Assembly: GCA_008015155.1 (NCBI GenBank)
Contig: SSFA01000038.1
Span: 1-38,311 of the forward strand
Length of the DNA: 38,311 nucleotides
DNA from: Thiothrix sp.
GTDB lineage: Bacteria > Pseudomonadota > Gammaproteobacteria > Thiotrichales > Thiotrichaceae
Direction: 5' to 3'
Shown here: positions 1 through 6,488 of the stretch, piece after piece
Layout: every line of letters begins with the position of its first letter
Position numbering within the stretch: position 1 is the stretch's first letter
Program-made: the position numbers and the translations under genes
The notes under the pieces: model-generated
What the model was told of the DNA's origin: nothing
Seen by the model: only the letters and a program-made list of their open reading frames with translations
Databases searched by the model: none

Positions 1-85
1 AATATTTCCTATAGACAAACCAGCTTATATTGAAAACATTAATTATTACAAAAATTATTGATAATATAATCTTTACTGACATCAT
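1..85 (-). CDS. Partial small membrane ORF running off the left edge
   Basis: Reading leftward from two adjacent ATG codons (positions 85-83 and 82-80) the frame stays open to the window edge. It encodes a short start followed by a very hydrophobic stretch (IILSIIFVIINVF) and a basic/aromatic end, as in a single-pass membrane protein. The frame also extends upstream of the ATGs through charged residues (YERLANIEKEEQDES) to a stop, so it could be the 3' part of an older, longer gene. If the molecule is circular, the frame would continue across the junction into the right-end repeats and stop after about 35 more codons. No family recognised; the coding call is weak. Confidence 0.25.
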   Translation of the reverse strand, partial: MMSVKIILSIIFVIINVFNISWFVYRKY

Positions 86-209
86 TGATTCATCTTGCTC
101 TTCCTTTTCTATATTTGCTAACCGCTCATAAAATGGAAAAACGGGCCCTCACACATGCCACCTAAAATCACGTCAAAATCCGTAGAGTTGAGTTAATAGT
201 TTGCTAAGC

Positions 210-270
210 CCATCGCTCATTTGCGGCCTATCTCCTTCGGCAGATTTCAAAGCATTTAGGGATTGTCTTA
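210..270. repeat. Left arm of long inverted repeat flanking the TA module
   Basis: Bases 210-235 are an exact reverse complement of 1146-1171 (26 of 26). The similarity continues inward with gaps (GCAGAT...ATTTAGG is shared) to about 270 on this side and about 1110 on the other. The pair encloses the toxin-antitoxin genes and one copy of the dispersed palindromic element. It looks like the termini of a non-autonomous mobile element, but no transposase lies inside and no clear target duplication was seen. Confidence 0.7.
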
Positions 271-310
271 CTCAATACTCAAACAGCAAAAAGAAAAAAT
301 ATTTGTTTAG

Positions 311-430
311 CCAGTTTGTAGTATTGAGTAAGTCGCGAATTTTTAGATATGGCCAGAAAGAGTTTTTGTGCGCACAAAAACACATCTTGCAATAGTAAAA
401 GCGACAAATGATATATACGGATATATATTG
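311..430 (+). repeat. Dispersed palindromic element, copy A
   Basis: One of four related intergenic copies (others at 5119-5233, 36591-36758 and about 37045-37190). Shared parts in order: CCAGTTTG (311-318), an AGTCGCGA motif, the 20-bp perfect palindrome GTTTTTGTGCGCACAAAAAC (362-381), then CACATCTTGCAAT and AAAAGCGACAAATGATATA. It has no coding capacity of its own. It lies inside the inverted repeats that flank the TA module. Confidence 0.65.
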
Positions 431-497
431 GTGGCTTTGTGCCCCCACCCGAAGAATACCTCATGGATGATCTAAAGAATTATCAATAAAAATTTAC

Positions 498-505
498 TAT
501 ATTTG
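498..505 (+). promoter_or_regulatory. Promoter -7 box of the TA operon
   Basis: TATATTTG matches the Bacteroidota -7 consensus TAnnTTTG exactly and lies 35 bases before the preferred antitoxin start at 540. It overlaps the left half of the palindromic operator at 502-527, so operator binding would block transcription. No convincing -33 element was seen. Confidence 0.5.
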
Positions 506-527
506 TGTACCAATTATGGTACACAAA
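502..527. promoter_or_regulatory. Palindromic operator of the TA operon
   Basis: TTTGTGTACC (502-511) and GGTACACAAA (518-527) are perfect 10-bp inverted arms around a 6-base spacer. The arms contain the GTAC core typical of YefM operators (E. coli YefM binds TGTACA-type palindromes). The site overlaps the promoter box and the alternative ATG at 516, as expected for autorepression by the antitoxin. Confidence 0.65.
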
Positions 528-539
528 TACCAATGCAAA

Positions 540-800
540 ATGAGAATAATCGAAACAACCAGTAGGCAGTTTAGAGATAAGCAGAAAGATTTTTTTGACA
601 TGGCTGACAACGGGGAAAAAATCGTTATTAAGCGAGGGAAAAAGCAGGCTTACGTACTCACACCTGTGTCTGATGATGACCTATATTTTTCTCCAGAAAT
701 GATAAAGCGTATAAAGAACTCTGTGAAGGAAGTTAAACAAGGTAAATTTAAAACCTTTAACAGTACAGAAGAACTAGAAAAATACCTTGGGTCTCTCTGA
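540..800 (+). CDS. Type II antitoxin, Phd/YefM family
   Basis: Small protein (86 aa from ATG 540) with the Phd/YefM layout: an N-terminal DNA-binding part (RIIETTSRQFRDKQKDFFD...GEKIVIKRGKKQAYVLTPV) and a charged C-terminal tail that would wrap the toxin. The upstream in-frame ATG at 516 is rejected because it sits inside the palindromic operator. It binds and neutralises the toxin encoded next and should repress the operon. The stop overlaps the toxin start by one base (TGATG), so the two are translationally coupled. On a plasmid, such a pair normally stabilises inheritance. Confidence 0.85.
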   Translation: MRIIETTSRQFRDKQKDFFDMADNGEKIVIKRGKKQAYVLTPVSDDDLYFSPEMIKRIKNSVKEVKQGKFKTFNSTEELEKYLGSL

Positions 801-1072
801 TGTACAAAATAGGTCTTTCAATACAAGCAGAAGAGGATTTGTTGAGTTTAAAGAAGTCAGAACCAAATGCTTATAAAAAAGCTCTTGAGCTTATCAAAGA
901 ACTTGCACTACACCCTAAAACAGGTACAGGCAAGCCACAACTAAAAAAGTATGATTTAGCGGGTTTATATTCTCGTAGAATAACACAAAAGCATCGATTG
1001 GTATATTCAATTGATGACCATGTCGTAACTGTTTTTGTCATCTCCGCAAAAGGACATTATGATGATAAATAG
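800..1072 (+). CDS. Type II toxin, Txe/YoeB family ribosome-dependent mRNA interferase
   Basis: The 90-aa protein aligns with YoeB/Txe over its full length: GTGKPQ at 41-46, then YDLAGLYSRRI, the QKHRLVYSI core (63-71) and a GHY near the end (85-87). Family members cut mRNA in the ribosomal A site. The catalytic arginine (R66) and terminal His-Tyr are present. The position matching the YoeB general base Glu46 (GKPE) is Gln here (GKPQ), which may weaken activity. Coupled to the antitoxin gene by a TGATG overlap. Family call is firm; activity is uncertain. Confidence 0.88.
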   Translation: MYKIGLSIQAEEDLLSLKKSEPNAYKKALELIKELALHPKTGTGKPQLKKYDLAGLYSRRITQKHRLVYSIDDHVVTVFVISAKGHYDDK

Positions 1073-1109
1073 TCATCTAACAAAAAGTGCTAGTACTACA
1101 AAATTTACA

Positions 1110-1171
1110 CCATACAGTCTCCTAAATACTAAAATATCTGCTGGAGGAGATAGGCCGCAAATGAGCGATGG
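1110..1171. repeat. Right arm of long inverted repeat flanking the TA module
   Basis: 1146-1171 is the exact reverse complement of 210-235, with degenerate similarity extending to about 1110. See the left arm. Together they bound an element of about 960 bp whose only genes are antitoxin and toxin. Confidence 0.7.
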
Positions 1172-1220
1172 TTAACAGATAGAGATATTCATAAACAGCC
1201 ATTATTAATTATCAGACCAA

Positions 1221-1260
1221 AAAATCAATATAAGGCCATATAAGACATTATATTGATTTT
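1221..1260. repeat. 12-bp inverted repeat before the origin
   Basis: AAAATCAATATA (1221-1232) and TATATTGATTTT (1249-1260) are perfect inverted arms with a 16-base loop. The surrounding 1172-1550 holds no credible gene. This hairpin could be a weak bidirectional terminator or part of the origin region. Confidence 0.35.
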
Positions 1261-1550
1261 GATATACAAAACCACCAAAACAACAAAACACGTCGTCATA
1301 TCGCTTTAAAATAGCCTTAAAAATCAAAAATCCGCGCAACATCTCTTTTTCTTTTTTATACCTCCCCTCCCTTTTTCCTTCCTTCGTGGTGCCGTTTTTC
1401 ATTCTTTTTCTTTTTGCTGTTTTTCAAATTTCTCAACCCTAAAAACACAAAAAAGGGAGGGGAATTTTCCCTTATTCTTGTAAAGTAAAATTGTAGTATA
1501 CTTGTAGACTATCACAACCATTTGATTTACAATTAATTATGTCATATGTT

Positions 1551-1731
1551 TACGACAAATTGACCCCCCCAGTTACGACAAATTGACCCCCCATAAATTT
1601 CCATTTTACGACAAATTGACCCCCCATAAATTATATAATATGACACTATAATATGAAATATCTTTTATAGTTGTCGTAATTTAATATATTTGCTCGCCTT
1701 GAAAATACTTTTTACGACAAATTGACCCACC
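1551..1731 (+). repeat. Plasmid origin: four 19-bp iterons
   Basis: The unit TACGACAAATTGACCCCCC occurs at 1551-1569, 1574-1592 and 1607-1625, with a variant (ending CACC) at 1713-1731. An inverted partial copy (TTGTCGTAA) lies at 1671-1679. Direct repeats next to a Rep_3 gene are the binding sites of its initiator. An AT-rich stretch (about 1626-1690) between iterons 3 and 4 is a reasonable unwinding region. The fourth iteron lies between the putative promoter and the rep start codon, so Rep binding there could also autorepress. Confidence 0.85.
1685..1692 (+). promoter_or_regulatory. Putative rep promoter -7 box
   Basis: TATATTTG is a perfect TAnnTTTG match, 49 bases before the rep ATG and just upstream of iteron 4. 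No clear -33 element was found at the usual spacing. Confidence 0.4.
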
Positions 1732-1740
1732 TCAAAAACT

Positions 1741-2712
1741 ATGGAAAAAGGACTAAGTATTATACAACCAAATGCCATTACACAAGCTAGATATCGCTTT
1801 AGTGAATATGAAATGAAGATTTTGATATACTTCATCAAGAACATTCAAAATTTAATCAATAGAGAAAACATCGTATTTCAAGAGAACCTATTTGGTGAAA
1901 AAAATCATATCATCTGGATCAATGTCCACGAAATAGATGCGGATAACCCTAAACGAATCAAACAAGCCCTCAGGGATTTAAGACACCGTGATTTTGAAAT
2001 TGAGACTGATGACTTTTGGCTAAATGTCGGCTTCATTAATTTCGCTAAATGGGAAAAAAAAGCTAACAAATGGAAGGTTGAGATATCACATGAACTAATG
2101 CCGTACATGGCAAGTATAGCGCATGGCTATACAGAATATCAACTGAATGCAGTCCTTCGTTTAAATTCACATTCACAGCGACTATATATGATGCTTAGTC
2201 AGTTTTCGGATACTGGGGTTTTTAGAATTAGTTGCGAAAAATTACGCTTTGAATTGGGACTAGAAGAGAAATATGATCGTTACTGTGATTTCAAAAATCG
2301 CGTTATAAAATCATCCATAAAAGAAATAAATACCCTTTTTGAATCAGGCCAATGTGATTTAAAAGCTGACTTAATTAATGACAAAAAAACAAGAGGAGGT
2401 GATGATTTTGACCGAATTTTAGAGTTTAGGATCATCGGTAACAAACGCAAAAAAGTAATAGACCATGATTTAAAAAATCAATACTACACCTACATAGTCA
2501 ATGTCTTCAGATCGGTTTTTAAAGAAAATCCAAAAATTGGCAATGAAATAGCAAACTTCATGGCAACTAGCAATCAATTAAAACGGTGCGCTAATAGACT
2601 AACTGATCTGGAAGAACAGGCAGAACGAGAAAACCAACCTCTGTCAGCTTATGCTGCACTTGTAGTTCATATAGCTAAAGACTATGGATTTAAAACTAAA
2701 AGGAGGAACTAG
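1741..2712 (+). CDS. Replication initiation protein, Rep_3 family
   Basis: The 323-aa protein begins in typical Bacteroidota Rep_3 style (SIIQPNAITQARYRFSEYEMKILIYFIKNIQN), followed by the two winged-helix regions of the family. SHSQRLYMMLSQF near the middle is the conserved helix before the second winged domain. It binds the iterons just upstream to open the origin and recruit the host replisome. Length is normal for the family. The gene ends 3 bases before a strong terminator hairpin. This gene plus the iterons is the main evidence that the window is a plasmid. Confidence 0.92.
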   Translation: MEKGLSIIQPNAITQARYRFSEYEMKILIYFIKNIQNLINRENIVFQENLFGEKNHIIWINVHEIDADNPKRIKQALRDLRHRDFEIETDDFWLNVGFINFAKWEKKANKWKVEISHELMPYMASIAHGYTEYQLNAVLRLNSHSQRLYMMLSQFSDTGVFRISCEKLRFELGLEEKYDRYCDFKNRVIKSSIKEINTLFESGQCDLKADLINDKKTRGGDDFDRILEFRIIGNKRKKVIDHDLKNQYYTYIVNVFRSVFKENPKIGNEIANFMATSNQLKRCANRLTDLEEQAERENQPLSAYAALVVHIAKDYGFKTKRRN

Positions 2713-2715
2713 TTT

Positions 2716-2749
2716 CAAAAATAGCTAGTTGTTCAACTAGCTATTTTTG
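2716..2749. terminator. Rep terminator, 16-bp perfect hairpin
   Basis: Arms 2716-2731 and 2734-2749 are perfectly complementary with a 2-base centre. They begin CAAAAATAGC and end GCTATTTTTG, giving a T-rich 3' side on either strand. The hairpin directly follows the rep stop codon (2710-2712). It should end rep transcription and insulate it from parA. Confidence 0.75.
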
Positions 2750-2850
2750 AATTCTTGTATTTTTGAATTCTTGTATTTTTGAATTCTTGTATTTTTGAAT
2801 TCTTGTATTTTTGAATTCTTGTATTTTTGAATTCTTGTATTTTTGAATTA
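2742..2850 (+). repeat. Tandem 16-bp repeats, probable partition site/operator
   Basis: Six exact, unspaced copies of TATTTTTGAATTCTTG (2742-2837) plus a partial seventh (2838-2850), ending 10 bases before parA. The first half of each unit, TATTTTTG, is a perfect Bacteroidota -7 box, and each unit contains the palindrome GAATTC. Unspaced operator repeats overlapping promoters are known for RHH partition proteins, for example the omega heptads of pSM19035. This array is therefore the likely centromere and autoregulatory site for the RHH protein at 3453-3704. The first unit overlaps the right arm of the rep terminator. Confidence 0.7.
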
Positions 2851-2859
2851 CACTTATAA

Positions 2860-3456
2860 ATGGCAAAAATAATTACTGTTGCACATCAAAAGGGAGGTGT
2901 AGGAAAGAGTACATTAACTCTCAATTTGGGCTTATTGTTTCAGGCTAAATTGAAAACGGCAATCATTGATACAGATTTACAGGGGAGTTTAATCGATCTC
3001 AAGAACATAAACTTAACTGTATTGAATAATATACCAGCCGATGAGATTCCGCTGATGGATTTTGACTTAATACTCATAGATACTCCTCCATACTTATCTG
3101 ATATTTTACGTGAATTACTCTTAATATCTGATTTCGTTTTAGTTCCAAGTAAAGCTGGTTTTTTTGATGCGATGGCAATCCATTCAACCTTGGGGCTTAT
3201 TAATGACGCCATGTCAAAAAATGGCAATCTTAAATCTGGTATTGTATTGAATATGATCAAGAATAGTTCAAGTATCACTAGTGAGGTAAAGTGCTTGTTT
3301 AATAATTCAAGTACGCCATTGCTTAATACAATGATTCATGATCGTGTTAGTTTCACTCGCTCTCCGATGACGGGAGGTATTTTAAATAGTGATGACGATA
3401 GAGCAATTGAAGAGATTTATTTACTAGCAGAAGAGATTTTAAACAAAATAAAATGA
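2860..3456 (+). CDS. parA: ParA-type partition ATPase
   Basis: 198-aa Walker-type ATPase with the deviant Walker A motif KGGVGKST at residues 11-18, a Walker A' region (TAIIDTDLQGSL) and a Walker B region (FDLILIDTPPY). It lacks an N-terminal HTH domain, as in small type Ib ParA proteins that work with an RHH partner. It drives segregation of plasmid copies by ATP-dependent binding to the nucleoid. The partner gene overlaps its end (ATGA), and the 16-bp repeats in front are the likely centromere. Confidence 0.88.
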   Translation: MAKIITVAHQKGGVGKSTLTLNLGLLFQAKLKTAIIDTDLQGSLIDLKNINLTVLNNIPADEIPLMDFDLILIDTPPYLSDILRELLLISDFVLVPSKAGFFDAMAIHSTLGLINDAMSKNGNLKSGIVLNMIKNSSSITSEVKCLFNNSSTPLLNTMIHDRVSFTRSPMTGGILNSDDDRAIEEIYLLAEEILNKIK

Positions 3457-3704
3457 AGAAAGACTACTTAAAAAATTTAAACGATCTGTCAGATAGAATC
3501 AAAAATGAAGCCCCAAAAATCCCTATTCAACAAGTAAAATCCGTTAAAGTAAAAGTACCTGAAGATAATGGACACCTTAGTATTTGGATACCTAAAGATT
3601 TATTAAAACGAGTAAAAACTTTCGCTATTCAAGAAGATACCTCAATTAAAGAAATAGGTACTGCAGCTTTAGAACTTTTTTTATCTACAAGATCAAAATC
3701 ATAA
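3453..3704 (+). CDS. Ribbon-helix-helix partition partner (ParG/omega-like)
   Basis: 83-aa basic protein with a flexible charged N-terminus (about 1-42) and a C-terminal strand-helix-helix (HLSIWIPKDLLKRVKTFAIQEDTSIKEIGTAALELFL), the RHH fold. Its start overlaps the parA stop by 4 bases. Small RHH proteins downstream of type Ib ParA bind centromere repeats and stimulate the ATPase through the N-terminal tail. It probably binds the 16-bp repeats at 2742-2850. Identification rests on size, secondary-structure pattern and position rather than a specific signature. Confidence 0.7.
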   Translation: MKKDYLKNLNDLSDRIKNEAPKIPIQQVKSVKVKVPEDNGHLSIWIPKDLLKRVKTFAIQEDTSIKEIGTAALELFLSTRSKS

Positions 3705-3710
3705 TTTTTT

Positions 3711-3736
3711 TTGAATGATATTTAAAGTTATGTTTG
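3711..3736 (+). promoter_or_regulatory. Putative promoter of the lipoprotein gene
   Basis: TATGTTTG (3729-3736) is a perfect TAnnTTTG box with a TTG at 3711-3713, a spacing slightly shorter than the Bacteroidota norm. The start codon is at 3769. Confidence 0.4.
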
Positions 3737-3768
3737 CGACAAAAAATCACTTTTTGCATACATAACAC

Positions 3769-4548
3769 ATGAAAATATTTAAAAATTTATGCCTCGTTAC
3801 TGGCTTTGCATTTACCTTATTTTCCTGTAAGAAAACAGACTTATCAAGTGCAACTTCTGTAGTATCAGAAAAAAAGACAACACTATCCTCCATTGGCAGG
3901 TTGTTAATTCCATCGAATACTTTTCAAGAAGTTGATGCACAACTACTTGAAAAATGCTTAACTAAGCTTAATATTTCGAAAATAAATAAAGATACTTATG
4001 TACAGCCTTTCCCTATAAAAGGGATTTCCATTGTTTTATCTAATGGTAAAAGAATAGAACCAGATATGGAAGGAAATCTTTATTTGTCAGGAGATGACTT
4101 TAAACACATGAATGCTTTTCAAGTGTACTATAAAGATATTCGTATGTCATCCAAAAACTTTATATACCTAAAAGAGGAACATACTCTAATATTTGAAACT
4201 ACTATTCAGGATTATTTATCCAAAAGGGTAGGAACTACGGAAGAGACCAACTGTCATTCTGGAGAAAAAAATAAAGGTACTCAAACTAGCGGTGTTCGTA
4301 AAACAATGGGCAGATGTATGGATTATAATGGGTACTTGTCAGATGGTGGTAATTACCCAGTAAGCGATTGGAGGTCAAGTAGAAATTTTATAGGTAGTGA
4401 CTGCGATATCGCAATGGCAAGAGGATATTGCTGGAGTGAACATATTGTAAGGGGTGGATGTTATAAGACTCACAATGGAAGGAGTTGTTCATATTTGATT
4501 GGACATTCAGACGATTATCATCAACACACTTTTTGGGACAGGTCTTAA
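3769..4548 (+). CDS. Cysteine-rich lipoprotein of unknown function
   Basis: 259-aa protein with a lipoprotein signal peptide: basic start, hydrophobic core and lipobox LFSC with the acylated cysteine at residue 20. Residues after that (KK) do not match the acidic export signal of Bacteroidota surface lipoproteins. The last 100 residues contain six cysteines (NCHS, RCMD, DCDI, YCWS, GCYK, SCSY) and a histidine cluster (DDYHQHTF), suggesting a disulfide-bonded domain outside the cytoplasm. No family recognised. Two very small two-pass membrane proteins follow on the same strand, so a toxin/immunity or envelope-stress role is conceivable but unproven. Confidence 0.75.
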   Translation: MKIFKNLCLVTGFAFTLFSCKKTDLSSATSVVSEKKTTLSSIGRLLIPSNTFQEVDAQLLEKCLTKLNISKINKDTYVQPFPIKGISIVLSNGKRIEPDMEGNLYLSGDDFKHMNAFQVYYKDIRMSSKNFIYLKEEHTLIFETTIQDYLSKRVGTTEETNCHSGEKNKGTQTSGVRKTMGRCMDYNGYLSDGGNYPVSDWRSSRNFIGSDCDIAMARGYCWSEHIVRGGCYKTHNGRSCSYLIGHSDDYHQHTFWDRS

Positions 4549-4590
4549 ATTAAAACTTAATTATCTATCGTACGCTAACATAATTAAGAC

Positions 4591-4767
4591 ATGGTTGATA
4601 GATTAGTCGGTTTAATATTTATATTACCCCCTTTGATTTTGTTTTCACTATGGATTTTTTCTCTTATTCGTGGTAACAAAAAAGATTGTTATGTTTTTGG
4701 AATACTTCTATTAGGTTCAATACTTGGTGTTTTTTGCGCGATTTTAGGACACATATATTGGGCCTGA
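4591..4767 (+). CDS. Small two-pass membrane protein (58 aa)
   Basis: ATG 4591 to TGA 4765-4767. Two hydrophobic helices (about 4-25 and 36-56) flank a short basic loop (LIRGNKKD). It lies 42 bases after the lipoprotein gene on the same strand. It has the same layout as the 68-aa protein that follows (helix, FS-x-R basic loop, helix), so the two may be distant duplicates. Function unknown; an immunity or accessory membrane role for the lipoprotein is a guess. Confidence 0.55.
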   Translation: MVDRLVGLIFILPPLILFSLWIFSLIRGNKKDCYVFGILLLGSILGVFCAILGHIYWA

Positions 4768-4802
4768 CAGTTACACACATAAAGTATAGATAATGCTTTT
4801 TC

Positions 4803-4848
4803 ATTTCAGTATATCAGTTACATAGCTAATACACTGAAATAATTTTTC
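4803..4848 (+). terminator. Weak hairpin between the two small membrane genes
   Basis: ATTTCAGT (4803-4810) and ACTGAAAT (4833-4840) pair over 8 bp with a 22-base loop, followed by AATTTTTC. Possible weak terminator or attenuator. Confidence 0.3.
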
Positions 4849-4872
4849 ATCTTAATTGTACCTAATCAACAA

Positions 4873-5079
4873 GTGGAATCATTAGAAGATATTTTTAATA
4901 CCATTCGTTCATTTAGTCTAATGCATCTGTTGGTGAGTTTGCTATGCCTATCCTCACCAATATGCTTAGTTTATGGTATAATTTTTTCCTTCCGAAAAAG
5001 AACATTAAAAGAGCGCATGACCTTTTGTATCATTATTCTCACAGTACCATTCATTTACTATCTCCTTGTATGGATATGA
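4873..5079 (+). CDS. Small two-pass membrane protein (68 aa)
   Basis: Starts at GTG 4873. Two hydrophobic helices (about 18-39 and 50-67) are separated by a basic loop (FRKRTLKERMT). Layout resembles the 58-aa protein upstream. It is the last plus-strand gene before the convergent end of the T6SS operon. No family recognised. The GTG start is the only in-frame start giving both helices a cytoplasmic N-terminal lead. Confidence 0.5.
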   Translation: MESLEDIFNTIRSFSLMHLLVSLLCLSSPICLVYGIIFSFRKRTLKERMTFCIIILTVPFIYYLLVWI

Positions 5080-5118
5080 GTATTTTATTGGTTTTCTACG
5101 CAGAAGTGTCCTAAAAAT

Positions 5119-5233
5119 GCATATGTATATACTATTTGTTGCTTTTTTATTTGCAAGATGTGTTTTTGTACGTACAAAAACTCTTGTTGATATAGCTCAA
5201 AAGTTCGCGACTCACTTTTAAATTTCAAACTGG
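5119..5233 (-). repeat. Dispersed palindromic element, copy B
   Basis: Same family as copy A, in reverse orientation. The palindrome is GTTTTTGTACGTACAAAAAC (5162-5181), perfect over 20 bp although its central bases differ from copy A. Flanks match: CAAACTGG at 5226-5233 and CGCGACT at about 5206-5212 on one side, and the GCAAGATGTG stretch on the other. It sits at the convergent junction between the lipoprotein cluster and the T6SS operon. Confidence 0.65.
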
Positions 5234-5256
5234 TTAAATCAAAATGGCCCCAATAA

Positions 5257-5716
5257 TTAAACGCTTTCGAAACACCTTTTCATCCGATTTGCCAAATCAA
5301 AAATTGCTTCTTTTCTGATATAAATATCTCTCCCGACGCCACTAGTAGCCATTTCATCAAGACCACCTATTAACATCAAAAGCTCATCTGTATTTATATT
5401 ACTATAATTGGCACTCGACCGTTTTATGAGACAGTCTCTAAAAAGCTCGATATTTTTTTGAAAAGATAATTCTGGACGAACACAATCATTTTTTTAGCGT
5501 ATTAGCTATCTCCCATATCTCATCGAAAAGTTTTTCTTCCTGATGGTTATAGTCTCCGTATTGAACAATGGCATAAGACTTAAGAATAGAGTCAACTACA
5601 TCCTTATCCCAACCATTTTTTAAATCTTCCAATAGTTTTTTAAAAAAGGCAGAAGATGTATTATTCCTTTTTTGCAATAGTGATTGGAGCTCAAATAATT
5701 TATTTTCTAACATCAT
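5257..5716 (-). pseudogene. Small hypothetical gene split by a frameshift in an A7 run
   Basis: The first part (ATG 5716 to TGA ending at 5486) encodes 76 aa, ending ...IANTLKK. The stop directly follows a run of seven A on the coding strand (5489-5495). Removing one A continues in an open frame (NDCVRPELSFQKNIELFRDC...) to TAA at 5257-5259, giving about 153 aa in all. The downstream part has normal codon use and helical, charged composition. It is therefore either a disrupted gene, a sequencing or assembly indel, or a slippage site. It is the last gene of the T6SS/Rhs operon, a position typical of orphan immunity genes. No family recognised. Confidence 0.55.
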
Positions 5717-5804
5717 TTAGGGTTAATAGCTCTTGTGGAATCCCTATTGGCGTAAGTATGAAGCATGGCCTTGATAGATGGGGGAGTTCAAAAAATATCT
5801 CTAG

Positions 5805-6488
5805 TTATATTATCGATATGTTTTTAATATTAAGATCTGCTAATTCTTTATCTAAATTGACTTTTTTACACCCTTCAAGATTGAGCTGTTTTAAAGCAGG
5901 TAACTTTTTTAGGGTACTATTTAAGTCTGTTAGAGATCTGCAGATTTGCAGAAAAAGTGTATGCAGTTTGTTGCAATTTTCAATGCCCTTAATAGAAACG
6001 AACGAACCTCGAATAATACGCAGGTATTCTAGACTGACAACCTCTTTTAAAAAAGACAGGTCCTCAGTTTTTACGCTTCCAATTAAGAGTGTTTTTAATG
6101 ACTTGAGTGTTTCCCAACCTTTAATATTAGGATCGTACCCAAGTGTCAATTCTCTTAATAATGGAAAATATGAAAGATCCAAATCATAGTGATTATCAGC
6201 AGCCCAACGAAGGTCTTTTAATTTAGACAAATAAGCGAGCCCAGAGATGTCAGATTTTTTTGATAAAGAAACTATCCAATGAAAAGTTTCTATAAAGTCT
6301 CTATTCTTAAGGAAGTCAAAGTTTACAGTTTTCTTATCATCTTCATCTGCTCGTACAAGCACTTCTTTGATATTGTTTTCTTGCGCATAATCAAGTCCTT
6401 CTTCCAGATGGTCAAACCATATTCTAATTCCTTTAAAAGGAGATGTTATACTATAATCTACTTCGAATTTTTTCATAATTAATGACAT
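5805..6488 (-). CDS. Leucine-rich-repeat protein, probable Rhs immunity protein
   Basis: 227 aa (215 aa from the second ATG at 6476, which follows the rhs stop directly and may be the true start). From about residue 80 it is built of irregular LRRs (LSKLKDLRWAA, FPLLRELTLGY, LKSLKTLLIG, VVSLEYLRII, CNKLHTLFLQ, LPALKQLNLEG). No signal peptide or membrane segment, so cytoplasmic. The frame overlaps the 3' end of the rhs toxin gene, the standard place of the cognate immunity gene. Its role is inferred to be binding and neutralising the Rhs toxin tip in the producing cell. Confidence 0.7.
   Translation of the reverse strand: MSLIMKKFEVDYSITSPFKGIRIWFDHLEEGLDYAQENNIKEVLVRADEDDKKTVNFDFLKNRDFIETFHWIVSLSKKSDISGLAYLSKLKDLRWAADNHYDLDLSYFPLLRELTLGYDPNIKGWETLKSLKTLLIGSVKTEDLSFLKEVVSLEYLRIIRGSFVSIKGIENCNKLHTLFLQICRSLTDLNSTLKKLPALKQLNLEGCKKVNLDKELADLNIKNISII

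Noticed and set aside
516..539. Antitoxin start at 516
   Set aside because: The ATG lies within the palindromic operator and next to the promoter box; MRIIETTSRQF at 540 matches the family start.
1205..1402. Minus-strand 65-aa frame upstream of the origin
   Set aside because: Low-complexity Lys/Glu/Gly start read from a purine-rich tract, no family character, no promoter box.
5656..6189. Plus-strand 177-aa frame opposite the LRR gene
   Set aside because: It is the antisense shadow of the LRR immunity gene and the start of the split gene; composition (Leu/Ser-rich) fits a shadow.
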